DNA of 64,000 nt from Puffinus mauretanicus (lineage: Eukaryota > Chordata > Aves > Procellariiformes > Procellariidae). The stretch spans positions 124,001 to 188,000 of the forward strand of contig JAJKFH010000864.1 of the NCBI GenBank assembly GCA_023333565.1, in the 5' to 3' direction. The notes beneath the pieces are model-generated. The model ran no database searches, was not told the origin of the DNA, and saw nothing but the letters and a program-made list of their open reading frames with translations. Below, one piece after another: positions 1 to 12,600 of the stretch (position 1 is the first letter of the stretch; each line of letters starts with the position of its first letter). Position numbers and translations under genes: made by a program.

Positions 1-2667
1 GGAAATTATAAATAAACAAGTTACTGTATCAGTTAAAAAAAAAAAAAAAAGAAAAAAGAGGGTCTACCACATTTCAGTAGCAGAAGGTAGACTGACAACT
101 TAGTGGGAGGAAGCAGAAGCAGAGCAAGGAACTCTCCTTATGTAAACATGGCTCTAAATTCTTGAATATGAGAGAATTAGATTATTTCTCTTGGTGAACA
201 GAAAGACCTGTTTAAAAAAAAGGGTGAAAGGGAACCTTATTAAGTGTTTTATCAGAAAATCTTCCTATGTTTCCTGTTGCACAATAATAAACATACATTT
301 CCTCACTTGTAAAGAGAGGCTCTTGGTAGTAGAAAGTCTGAAAATCGGTACTGTGGACTGATAATGGCTAACATTTGCAGCAAGCACAAATGCAAGGTAA
401 TTAAAATGAGACAGATGGAGGGCTGCAGGTAGCAAAGACTCAACCTGAAAAAGGATTTGGTCCTGAAGCTGGAAAGGTCAAATAACAAATGCATTTTACT
501 GTCCCAAATCTCAATCCATATATACTAAGCATGAAGAAACAGAATAAATTTACAAGATCAAAAACATCGTTATTTTTTATTTTCAGTAAAGGAATACAAG
601 TCTCTATCCCCCTGGAAATTGTTTCCCACTCCACCGGCACCTTCCCTTCAGCGCTAGATACAACTTTCTTCCACTTCTCCAGGAAGTACAATTGAAGGTT
701 TCTGTTTCTTTACAGTGGGGGTGGGGGGAAATCAAAAAGAGTGATAGCTTTCCCAGAGGTAAAAAAAGGAAAATTGCTGTACACATCAACTAGGGCTATC
801 AAACCACCCTAGTGAGACTGGCATTTAAGCAATTTATTATACCAGCTGCGGTATAAGAATTGTTCAGGGATTAAATTACCAACTTCTCTATACTTATATA
901 TGAATCAAGTCTTCTACTATCTTCCCATAAATATACAAATTACATGGTCAGTAATAAAATAATTTGCCATTAGAAAAATCAAAATCACTAATGTAGTTAA
1001 AGAGAATCTTTTACAGTTAAAATCACAGGATACTAATTTACTCCCATTTTCTCAACTGCAAGTTAGGCAGTTTTGTAATCTCTCTTATTATGATCTTAAA
1101 AATCAAATATATGATTGTTTCCAACATAAAGCGAAGACAAAGAGGAGTCAAACTTCTTTTAGAAATTTTTAGCAGTAAATTTTATGTACCAAATATGAAA
1201 GTAATACTTAAAATAAATACAGTGTGGCAAGGTTAAGTAGAACCATAGTAAGTAATTCAGGAAAGTGCAATGCTCAATGTAAGCTTTTCATCAGTGTGGA
1301 GCACTGGAGAGTTCTGTGTTGCTACTCTGCTACTCTGCTGCAGCAAAAACTCTGCTGAAAGGAGGGATGACTAATTCTGTTAAACAGTTGAGATTTAATA
1401 ATGTTAAAAATTAGCGACTTGTTTAAACTTAAAAAGCAAAACTTTTTTTTAATTACACACTTCCCTATCCTTACCTTTGTTTAAAGTCTGTTTGCTTTTG
1501 GCTGCCATCAGTAACTCTGGTATGCTACTAATGACTTAAAACAAGAGACACAGCTCATTGTCTAATTCTTTCAAAACTGGCCTTTCTGAAGCCTTTTCAG
1601 AAGATAATTCAAACACACTATAAATTTGGGTTGGAAATTACATATTCCCTCTCTAGCAGTCAGAACTTACTGCCATATCATGTCCTAGAGAGAAAAAGAA
1701 TAAAGTTAAGACTGCTTGAGCAACACTTAAAACATTTGTTAAACTGGACCACCACTACATATACCTATGATGAATGTTTTATATATATGTCAATAATTCT
1801 ATTTTCCACCAAATAAAAAGCTGTGTGCTTTCTTTTTATTCACCTTTCTAGGATAGTGTACAATCAAGTCATAATCCCAAGTGAGATTGAACAGTTTGCA
1901 TTAAATACATACCACCACACACAAATACATGAAAAATCTATGAAACACCAATTTATTTCATACATCTCTTCTCTAAATGTTAAAGGAACATCCACTTACT
2001 GTCTCTCTCTCTTTTTTTTTTTTTAAACTCTATAGTTTACTATGAGTTACATAGTTAGGTTACTATGTAACCTAAAAATATATTTTTACCAAATATATTC
2101 TCTCCATTCTATTCTGCTCTTCATCTCTTACTCATTGCAACAAACTAAATACAATTTTAAGTGTTGGATAGCTTTTGTATCATGCAAATTAATATTATAA
2201 TGTGAAACATGAAATCTAATTCTGAAACAAAATAATGCAACTTCCTTTCCAGTTTTACATGAGCTAGAGATAGACATAATTCTTTGTGGGTCCAGCTGGA
2301 TACCTAAGTTGTATTGCCTGCATGGTCCACAATTTACACATTGCAATAATTGTTTTAACTAATTATTTCAAGCATTTTCCAAATTATATAGCGTGATCTT
2401 AAAACCTATACAGTCTATTTATTATACAGTCTGATAATTTTACCTTTGTCCATAACTATACTTCATATATCTTTTTTGATTTATATACTTTATATATCTT
2501 TTTTGAATCTGCTGTTAAAGCTAGGTGATAACATTTTCTGGGTTCTTAAACCTGCATATTCTATAGAATGATCCATTTATTACATCTTATGAAACAAATA
2601 GATACAGACAAAACACTCCCCAACACTCCACTCTTCAGCCCTTCTCCAAAAGAAAAGATGACAGTAC
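1..2667 (-). other. MEI4: MEI4 intron 4, partial
   Basis: AT-rich intronic sequence running off the left edge. It holds poly-A/poly-T runs (36-52, 2010-2024) and a short near-palindrome at 2055-2075 (9-bp arms, 3-bp loop). I searched the minus strand for the last MEI4 exon (in mammals a Tyr/Phe/Trp-rich segment near the C-terminus) and did not find it. No other gene is supported here. Confidence 0.8.
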
Positions 2668-2799
2668 CTGGTGAGCTTGCAACAGCTGCTCAGCAAACTG
2701 ACGTACCTCTGACAGTAGAAAAGATATTACAGAATTTCTTAGTATGTTATTCCTTCCTAGCAAAACCAATGTGTGAGATACAGCATGCAGTGCCTGAAA
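2668..2799 (-). CDS. MEI4: MEI4 coding exon 4
   Basis: A 132-bp exon of 44 codons, phase 0 at both ends, so it could be skipped without changing frame. The acceptor is TTTCTCTTTAG|TTTCAG (AG at 2801-2800) and the donor CACCAG|GTACTG (GT at 2667-2666). The translation begins FQALHAVSHTLVLLGRNN and continues ILRNSVISFLLSEVRQFAEQ, ending LLQAHQ. It aligns with the mammalian MEI4 segment that follows the third exon (FQ-x-x-H-x-VSQ-x-LV-x-LG and a LLSEV motif). The exon lies about 16 kb from the previous one and is followed by the unfinished last intron. The exon is too short to stand out by open reading frame length, and the plus-strand reading frame over it is a shadow. Confidence 0.93.
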
Positions 2800-3823
2800 C
2801 TAAAGAGAAATAATAGTAAATTCAATCTTTCAAAATACATCTCCGTCTTTTTTACCCCAAACAATTACCTTAAATAGAAATGGGATTTACATATTAAAAT
2901 TTTAAAGAAAAAAAGTAAAATTCAAAATTTTAGAGAGTTTAAAACTCTATTAATTACATACATATGAGATATATGAGAAAACCACATCCATTACCTAGAA
3001 ACTTCACTTTCTCAAAAGATTAGCGCTACAGGAAACTGTCGTATGAACAAACTCCTCCAAGAGTGTGAATTCCCCAGGAGGCAGCTTTTCAGCATTATCT
3101 GTCATCATGCTCATCTGCTGTCATAGAAAGTGGGTGACTACCCTGCACATACAGTAATTCTGTTTGTCACAGGTAGACAAATGGACAAATGCATTCTTTG
3201 AAATTCAAATGCATGAGCAAGCTAAGAGCTATACTGGAGTTTTCTGTCAATAGAGTTAGCAGGAAGAAACTTGATTAAATGCTAACTGACAGAATATACA
3301 CCGTATTTTCAAATTCAAACAAGCTGTAACCAAGGCATTTCTCTTGAACCGCAGGAAGAGTGATGTGAACTTACATGAGAATTGTATTAGTAATATTTTT
3401 TTTTTGCCACAGTCTTTGCTATTAAAAAAAATAAAAACTGTTTTCTTTGTTCCCTGAAATGGAAATGTATAGCCATTATGTAATGAAACATACTGCTTTA
3501 CAAAGTAAACACGACATTATTTCATAAAACACTACCAGAAGAAATTATCATTTCTATATATAAATGTACTGGAGTTCTTTCAAAGAAAAAAGTAATATAT
3601 ATTTAATATAATTACTATAATTTATATTTTTATACAAATGTATACCCCTACAACATTAATGTTCAGTATCTCTTTGTAGATGAGTATTTTTGACTGACAA
3701 AAGGATACTCTGACCCAAATTTGTATGTCTAAGAATAACTACCATGTCTTAACCACTCAAAAGCAGACCACCGCATCCTACTAACAATCTAGTTATTCCT
3801 CTAGCCAGCTCACATGTGTATAA

Positions 3824-3844
3824 ACACACACACACACACACACA
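3824..3844. repeat. (CA)n microsatellite
   Basis: Ten uninterrupted CA units in MEI4 intron 3, next to the CR1 fragment. Confidence 0.95.
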
Positions 3845-3879
3845 TGAGAATCTGCTTGCCCACCATATACAAGTTTGCA

Positions 3880-4140
3880 CGGGATGAATGCTCCTGGAAA
3901 GCACTTCCAAACACATGAAAGGCAGGAAGGCAATCCGGTAGTAGCATGGATTTATTAAGGGGAAACCGTACCTAACCAACCTGATCGCCTTCTACAATTA
4001 GATGACTGGCTGAGTGGGCGAGGGGAAAGCAGTGAGTATTGTCCACCTTGACTTTAGTCTGCTTTTCAACACTGTCTCCCATAAAATCGTTACTGACAAA
4101 ATTTTGAGCAAGGTAAGCAGATAGTGAGGTGGACTGAAAA
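3880..4140 (+). mobile_element. CR1 LINE fragment (reverse transcriptase)
   Basis: The plus strand holds decayed CR1 ORF2 coding sequence. A GFIKGK..LTNLIAFY segment is followed by VHLDFS..FNTVSH, corresponding to the CR1 reverse-transcriptase motif A region (typically LDFSKAFDTVSH). In-frame stops and changed residues (SKAFD reads SLLFN) show it is dead. It has neither a 3' end nor a 5' part. Confidence 0.82.
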
Positions 4141-7100
4141 CTTTTGCTGTAAAAACCATTAATTACGTAGCTTCCCGTTTGCAGTTACTGCTTCTCTGCC
4201 TGATCAGATGGTCCAACTGCCCTGCCAGTTGATGCAATGCCTGTTTACCCGCCTCTTACAGTTAAGGAGTTTGATCAGCTTGGCTATCATCTGCCCAATA
4301 TGAGACAATCTCCTACTCACAGTCACAACAATCAAACTTTAATAAATCTTTGGTGTTAATCATCTCACTTTAGCATGTAATTCCAAAACAAATATAAAAA
4401 GAAAGCTATAAAAGACAGACGAGTCTTATGTTCAGAATCAAATCTGCAGTCAGAGATACAAAGTAAACTACTCATATTAAAAAGAATTCATAAATTGTAC
4501 AGATATAGCTTTGAAAATCTGTGAGATTAAAATAATTCATAAATGTATACACCACAGATTCCATAAAGATGAAATGGGAATGAAGGTGAGATAAAAACAG
4601 GCTTCTGAACAATTAAAATTATATGAAAGGATAATGTAATGCATGCACCTACATATGCTTTGAGGATATATGAATTAAAATCAGACTTCCATATACTGGA
4701 AATGTACGCCCTTCCAAACAAAACAATGACTCCTCTTCCTAAAAATAATCTAGACATTTACAGTTTTGAAAGATCTTTCATAGTATCTACTAAAACTGTA
4801 TGACAGAAACTATGTTTGCCACACTTGGATAGTTCTGCCTTGACAGCACACATGTTCCAAAAGAGTAAGACTGCTTCAAATCATTACTTACAGGTTTAAA
4901 CAATGCTAAAAAATAGCACATTTTTCCTTAAAGTCCCCAATAATTTTTACTTCTTTTTATAAATTAAGGATGGATACATATTTTATAGTTCCATATTTTC
5001 AGAGCCTAACAGTGAGTATACTTGCTAATTTGCCTTTGGCAAGCAAGCGAACTAAACAATCCAGAGTAGTGTTTCTTTTCAAAACATGAGGGAGTAAGGA
5101 GACTGTTGAATTCCTGTTTGCTGAGTTACAGCACTCACATGGATGTGACAGATTCCTGTTCAAATTTATGCTGTCTGAAGTCAGAACGCTGAACTCAGAT
5201 TAAAGTATCTGCGCTAAGCAAAGTGAATCAATATTCATGCAGTCAGCAGCCTGCTGGTATTCTAGGGCTACGACCCCTCCTTCTTCCCCTTCACCTCACA
5301 CTTCTTTTCTGTCCCAAATAACACATTTGAGAAAACTGTTTCACTTCAACATGAAATAAAACTGAATGCAAAATCTTTTGCACGTTTCTTACAGGAAAGT
5401 GCCTCTGCTGCCCCACCTTTTCCCCAGCCTTTTGTGCCTCTTCCGTGGGGAAAAGAAAAATGGATTTCTTGTTCCTGGGATCTACTACACTGGGCAGCTT
5501 GCAAAATATCAAGCAGCCTTCCACAATCCTTTCTGACCAGCAGTTGCAATGTAATGGCTTGAGTACAGAAGGGTCAAAAAAAAAAAAAGTCACTTAAATA
5601 ACATATGACTTCCTTAACCTAAGCAGAAGTAAAATAAGCATTAGTTATAACTCAAAGATAAATTTATACAGTAAAGCGCTTAAGTCTACAGAAATCCACT
5701 TTGATGGGTTTATAGTACACGATTTCCTAATTTTCTTGACTAGTATGATTTACCCATCACATTCTGGAAGTCTCAAGTGTTCTATAAACAATACATGCAG
5801 CTATCACTAGGAGCAAAGAAAAGAAAAGAAAAAAAAGGCAAAATAGACACTGCTCTGCCCTTTGTAACTTGACTTCTCCGTTCATGAATCACCTCTTTCG
5901 GCCTTCAAAGAGCACCAGCATTTTTTTTTTCTGGTACCAAGACAGTGGAAATTAGTACATGATGATTCTGCAGATTACGTTATTAACAGATTACGTTAAA
6001 TAAAGCTTAATTCACTCTACCTAGAGCAGGTTTTAGACAACAATTAAAAATGTCTCTGTACAAATTAAATAAATTTTGCCTAATCCTTTTCATTAATACT
6101 TCTACCTTACATTGAGTTCTACTGTATTAGAAGTGTGAACAAGTCTTACATTAAGATGAAAAAGAATAGTTGTATATAACATGCTTAACATCTTTACAAA
6201 CTAATGAAATTTCTTTAGGCATTGGTCAATATTCCGTACTTCTCACACAGGTAAAACTCACTGATTCAACAATTCAGAGACAGAAATTAAATAGGAATTC
6301 AGTGTGCATTAGGTGTAACAAAGTAGTTTTTCAGTGTTACCTCTCCTAAAGAACACACTAAATGTATATATTTACACACAAACATGATTACGATTGTTCT
6401 TTTTTAAGCTCTCTTCTATTTGCTTACAAGATTTTTAGACAGATAGTGAAGCAAATGAATTTTTTTTTTTTTTCAGTTATTAATGCTAGCAGCTGAGATT
6501 TAACTAAAATAGGATCTTTCACGAAATTTCCATATCCTTTCTGGTTTGGCAAGACTTACCATTTTCTAGCTGGAATTTTGTAGGACTAGCTGACAGGGGA
6601 TCTTAAAATTTAAAGTCTGAGCCTCTACTAAGGGAAGTAAATAGGGATTTTGTAATGACGGTACTTAGGGTACTTGAGATATGGATATCGATGCCACTGA
6701 AAAATCCCACCTGCTAACTGATTTATTAAAGAGTACAGATTTAATATTGTATTTTGGTGGACCTCTTAGTATATTTTAAGAAAATAAGGAGACAAAAAAG
6801 AATTAAGGTTAAAACAATGCTCACAGACGGTATGCATTAAATGCATACAGAACAAATTTATAGCATATAAGCAATGAACCTCTAAATAGGGAACAGAAGT
6901 AAGACTTTGTGTTTCAGAGCAATGCTCAAGTATTGCTAATGAAACTCTGGAAACATTCAAACTGATAATAGTACAAATAGTATGCAGTTTCATTAAAAAT
7001 AAAAGCATACCTTCAGCTCTCAAATCCATCAAATGTTAAAAAAGGAACAGAAATGTTTTAATCCCTTGGGCTTGCTTAATGGTATAGATGAAATAAAACC

Positions 7101-8479
7101 CATGCTCTTCAGGGATTCTCAGTTAAAAGCAGTCAGAAAATTAGATTGTAGAAAACATATGATCAGAAACAAGAAAATAATGGAGTCTAGTTCACTGTTC
7201 GGGAGGTGCATCATCTCCTCCCACACCCCAGTTTCTGTTCTCTTTCCATGTTCCTCAGGATGCAGAGCAAGAGCGAGCAATGCTGTGCCAGTAGCTGGGA
7301 AGGATGTGTGGATTGTCCACCTGGCTGTTACCAAAATGAACATATAACGTCAAATGTTCTGCTTGCCTCAAGCATACTAATTTGCTCTCTCCTCCACCCA
7401 GCCACCAATTTTAAGTGGAAGGTATTTTTGACCTTCCACTTCTCTTTGCAAGTGATTTCAAACTGGCTATCAGTTTCAAAAGTTACTAGTAGAGGAAAAG
7501 ACTGACGAGCAAAACAAACAGCATACTCCTATGAGCCTTGTTTCCCCAGGAAACCAGGATAAAAATCTTTACTTATTAATTATTTGTTTAGAATTCATTT
7601 ATTAGAATGTGTTAGACTTTTCTTTAGTTACAGTTATCCAAAACTTGTGAGTTCAATTCCTTCATGAGTTGCACGATTCATTACATGCTGCAACTACAAA
7701 AACCGCACCTTAGTTTCTGTTTCATTAGCTTAAAACTTTCATGCCAAGTAACAGCTCTCTTCAGAAAGCGACTGGCATATTTGGCAATATTGAAGTAAGG
7801 CAAATAAAAATGTATCCTCAAACTATGAGGTGTTAAAATCAAAACAGTATTTTTGCCTTTGAATTCACATCACTCTTGCCCTTTGTCCATTTAGTCCAAC
7901 CTGACTGCCACTCCTAACTCATCAATGTCAATTGAAAATGTTCGCTTTTATACAGAGTATTAGTATCCCCTTTCTTATCTTTCTGTCATATTGCTTCCTT
8001 TGTTAATTTGATGGTTGTCATTTATCTCTCCCCCTGTTTATGCTGCACTATTTCTCCTATCTTCAAGTCTTGGGATTAGATACATACTATTCCAATTCTT
8101 TGCTCTGCAAGCCTCATCTCAAGCCCTTGCTCTGCCCTTACCCTTTCATAATCTTGTTCACGCTCCTCTTCACTCTTCTAAACCTGATGTTCTGTGCTAG
8201 GACCATCGGTTAGCTTCACTGCTGCAAGCTGCTTTTTATATTACAGTATTTTGGTACTGTTTTGCTGAGCTTTGGCTGAAAAACATTCTGACAGACAGTG
8301 CGACATACAATAGAGGCAGGTCTATTTGCAACATGTTTGACTGCATGCACCAAAACTGTTTACAAAAATAAAACTAAAATGCAAAAGGGATGCACAATTT
8401 TTTAGGGTTTTTTTTAAGAAAAGATTCATTAAAGGTGAAAAAATAATGAAGTTAAACCAAGATATTTCAATATCTGGGG

Positions 8480-9600
8480 AATCATAGAATATCTCAAGCT
8501 GGACGGGAGCCATAAGGATCAGAGTCCAACTCCCTGCTCCTCACAGGACTAAACCATATCACTAAGTGCGTTGTCCAGATGCTCCTTGAACTCTTGACAG
8601 GCTTGGTGTTGTGACCACTTCCTTAAGGAGCCTGTTCCAGTGACCGACTTCTTCTCAGTGAAGAATCTTTTCCTAATGTCCAGTCTGAACTTCCCCTGAC
8701 ACAGCTTCATTCCATTTCCTCATGTTGTATCGCTGGTCATGAGAGAGGGGAGATCAGCACCTCCCCCGCCGCTGCCTCCCATGAGGAAGTTGTAGACTGC
8801 GATGGGGTCACCTCTCAGCCTTCTCTTCTCCAAGCTGAACAAACCATGTGACCTCAGTTGCTCCTCATAAGTCTTGCCCTCAAGACCTTTCACCATCTTG
8901 GTCGCTCTCCTTTGGACGCACTCTAATAGTCTGATGTCCTTCTTATACTGAGGCGCCCAGAATGGCACACTGCACCAGTGCAGCGTAGAGTGGGACAATC
9001 ATCTCCCTCGACTGGCTAGCTTTGCTATGCTTGATGCACCCCAGGACACGGTCGGTCCTTTTGGCTGCCAGAGCACACTGCTGACTCATATTCAACTTGC
9101 CATCAACCCAAACCCTCAGATCTCTTTCCATGGGGCTGCTCTCCAGCCTCTTGTCCCCCAATTTGTATGTATAACAAGGATTGCCCCGTCCCAGGTGGAG
9201 AATCCGGCACTTGCTCTTGTTACATTCCATACAGTTGGTGATTGCCCAGCTCTCTAGTCTACCCATATCTCTCTGTAAGGCCTCTCTACTCTGAGGGAAT
9301 CCACAGCTCCTCCCAGTTTAGTATCAATCGGCAAACTTACTTAACATATATTTGATTCCTGCGTCCAGATCATTTATAAAAACATTGAAGAGAACTGGCC
9401 CTAAAACTGAGCCCTGGTAAACCCCAGTGGTGACTGGCTGCCAGCCTGACGTAACCATTTACTGTAAGTCTTTGGGCTCAACCTATCAGCCAATTGCTTA
9501 CCCAAAGTATTATGGACTTGTCTAGCTGTGTGCTAGACAGTTTATCCAGAAGGATACTGTGAGAGACTATCAAAAGCTTTGCTAAAATCCAAAACCAAGA
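8480..9600 (-). mobile_element. CR1 LINE, 5'-truncated, decayed reverse transcriptase
   Basis: Minus-strand CR1 of about 1.1 kb. Reading down from 9600: LDFSKAFD (RT motif A), a [13 protein letters not shown] block, a FAD..TKLGG stretch interrupted in frame where the catalytic FADD motif should be, CNKSKCRILHLGR, then MSQQCALAAK. After a frame change near 8945-8990 come [32 protein letters not shown] and the 3' end at about 8480 with the usual ATCATAGAAT tail sequence. Frameshifts and stops make it inactive. The 5' truncation is normal for CR1. Open frames at 8720-8998 and 8943-9266 are pieces of this element, not host genes. Confidence 0.93.
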
Positions 9601-12600
9601 AAGAATTATTGCAATACAGCACCTGCATGCTGTGCAGATGATGGAGATGGAGAAACAAAGAACCTGCAGTCAGCCTACTAAGTATTCTGAAAACCAGAAC
9701 ACTTTGGTGAATGATGCTGGAAAAGCCAGAAATGTCAGCAGTAGATACCATGGTACTCACTGAAAGAAATGTGCAACCTTTCAGCTTTGTTCAATTTGTG
9801 GAATGGGGAGAGAAGTTCTCCAAGGAAGTGTACTACATGAACTTCTCCCAGTCATCTTTGCTGACCATAAAGCTTGTATGTCACCCTGGGAGCGTGAAGG
9901 TGCAATTTTTTCTCCTTACGGAAAATATCTTTCTTAGGTTTATTTCTCCACGGCTGCCTAGAAGTCACTCTCTGATTCGCTGCTCAGCAGGGTCCCTCTG
10001 GCTCCAAATATGCTTTTACCCAACCCAATACCAGTACCCCAGTGAAACAGGCAGTAATGAGTGCATCTGCTTGCTCCTGTCCACAGGCTAAACTAAGTTG
10101 ACCCGGCTGCTGCTGCCACATCAGCAAGGAGAGGGAGAGATGAGAGACCACAGCAACTGCTGTGAAGGAGAGAAGCACCTGCAGCCACCTTCCTATTCCT
10201 CCCCCTTACTGCTTCTTCACACCACCAAGCCCTCTGCAGAGGCAAATTTCCCAGACTATTTCCTAGGTGTTTACCCTCTCCTTCCCTGCACAGGAGATGG
10301 CTGTTACTGCTCAAGTAATGAGGACAGACTCAGACCAGACCCAGCACCTGCAGAGACTGGACTACCCTTAAGTAGGATGTCCTCTGATTGACTGACATAC
10401 ACAAACCTTTCCCCTCCTCTTCCTGTCAAGTACAAATACTCAGTATGTAGCACAACTTGCTTCTACTTCTCTAGCTGCTTTTTTATCCAATTACAAAAGA
10501 TTAAAGCATTAAAGAACATCTTTTTCATTAGAAATGAACATCTCTTTCAGTTTCATTAATATTTTTCTAGTATGAGTTCCATAACAAATGCTTTATTGAA
10601 CACCAGATAGATAAAAGCTACCATATCTCCCATCTGTAAACACGGTTTATTTTACAAGGAATGCTCTTACATTGTTCTGTCACAAGTTATCTCTGGTAAA
10701 CTCATGTTGCATTTTATATCATTTATCTCTAAATCTTTAATTATTCTTCTTTGCTCTAAAGCTTTGTATGTTATTGAGATAGACTGCTACCCAGGTAACT
10801 TCCTCTTAACTTTCAGTTTCAAATACGGAGTGTGCTGTATTAGAAATTCTACAGTCACCATAACACCATCTCTGAGTCTTTGATTCTAAACTTAAAATAT
10901 TTTTTTTTTCTTTCAGTTTCATAGGATGAAGACTTATCTTGTCTTTCCCATTTTGAACACCTTACATCCTCTTTAGTTGGATTATATATATAAAACAATG
11001 ACACCTCGTTGATGGGATAAAATACATATAACAGACCCTGTTGTGAGTTTCTGTGTTTTTTTAAAACACAACAAAAAAGCAAACGAAACAAACAAAAAAC
11101 CCAAACCTAAAACTAAAGCACAACCTGGATTATCCTTAGAGGAATTCAGGGCTTCAAATCACTATCACATTTAATTTAGTGTCTACCTTAAAATAGTAAA
11201 ATCCATTTCCATACACTAAACCCAAGTACCTTGCTTATATCACCTCACCCCAATCACCTTTACAGAAAAGGCAACACTTTCCTTGAGGGCACACAAACAC
11301 ACAAGTCATCAGTTCATCTGAAGACTAAGTACAAGAAACTGATGTATAAAGAAATCCAGCTAACTACTGAAGACACTTGGGATCCTTCTGGCACTAGAGT
11401 TTTCACCAACCAACTTACTTTAAGCAATGCTATCTTGGCAGAGATCAAGAACGTCTGTATCTTCTTGAGATTTGTGAATTAGGCATCTAAATATCTAATT
11501 CATCCAAGAGGCTGGATCCAGTAAATATTGTCAACAGGAAGACAGTATCAATCCCAGTTAAAGAAACAGCATTCACAACAGCTACTACTCGGACGACTCT
11601 GATGTTACTGCTGCCCTTTTTTCAATACCTACTGTAAATATTCTATTGATTATGAAGAAGCAGCTCTAGATACAAAGTCTTCCCTGCCTCAGAGATTAAA
11701 ATTTGTATTACTCTTGATTCCTCCTTCTTAACTAGTCCTGGTCAGAAGCCTAGAGGAGTGAAGAACTGCCTGTCTGCCTGCTGATGCTGAGTTGCCAAGC
11801 CATGTTAACGGATGCAGAAGACACTAAGCAACAAGTGTGAGCTCACTCTGAGCAGAAGAGTTACGGATTCACATTTTTAATCTGAGGACTGGTTAGAAAA
11901 AGTCACTGGATAAATTACAGAAAACAGGTATTCTTTAGCTTTTAGGTTTTTAAACTTAAGAGTGAGCTGGTCGTCCTTAAAGAAATTCAGGGATGTAAAT
12001 CAATGCCTCATTTAAGTGTTTAAGATTTACAGACAGTCCCTGCAAATGAAAATGGATTTCAGATATTTATTTCCCAGTCCTTCACTCTTTTTCCCTCTGC
12101 CCACAATGTGCGAGCTACTTTGAATACCACTTAAAGATGCCAACTATCTGGCATGCATACCTAGGAAAAACAGAGGTACCTTGTTTAGAGTTGTGGATTT
12201 CACTGCAGGAGTTGAGCACTAAAATGTTAGACAAGAAATACTCAGCTGTCTTTGCAACTGGCTTTAGATAACAGGCTCTACAGAGCTTACTTTTCATTTC
12301 TATCCTATCGCCATAACACAAACACACACCCTATTTTGGGCACACAAAAATATTTCCTAGAGAAGCATGACAAATCTAAGCTATGAGAAAAGGTTCATTA
12401 GTAAACAGGCAAAAGAACAGAGAAACCCTAAGATTCTCATTATTAAAGTATGTACACACATTTTAAGCAATGGTTGGGGACTACTATCAAAAACCCCTTG
12501 GGATACACAGCCACCTTCAAAAACTAGAGGATGTAAGAGAGAATTTTCCCCAAGACAAAAAAAAAAAAGCACTATCTCTGTTAAATGCAGCAAACTGAAT

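Noticed and set aside
2055..2075. Short near-palindrome with 9-bp arms
   Set aside because: Such short AT-rich palindromes are expected by chance in a window of this size.
2568..2813. Plus-strand open frame of 81 codons
   Set aside because: It is antisense to MEI4 coding exon 4 and is a shadow of it.
8720..9266. Two open frames with reverse-transcriptase-like sequence
   Set aside because: They are fragments of one decayed CR1 LINE, not a host gene.
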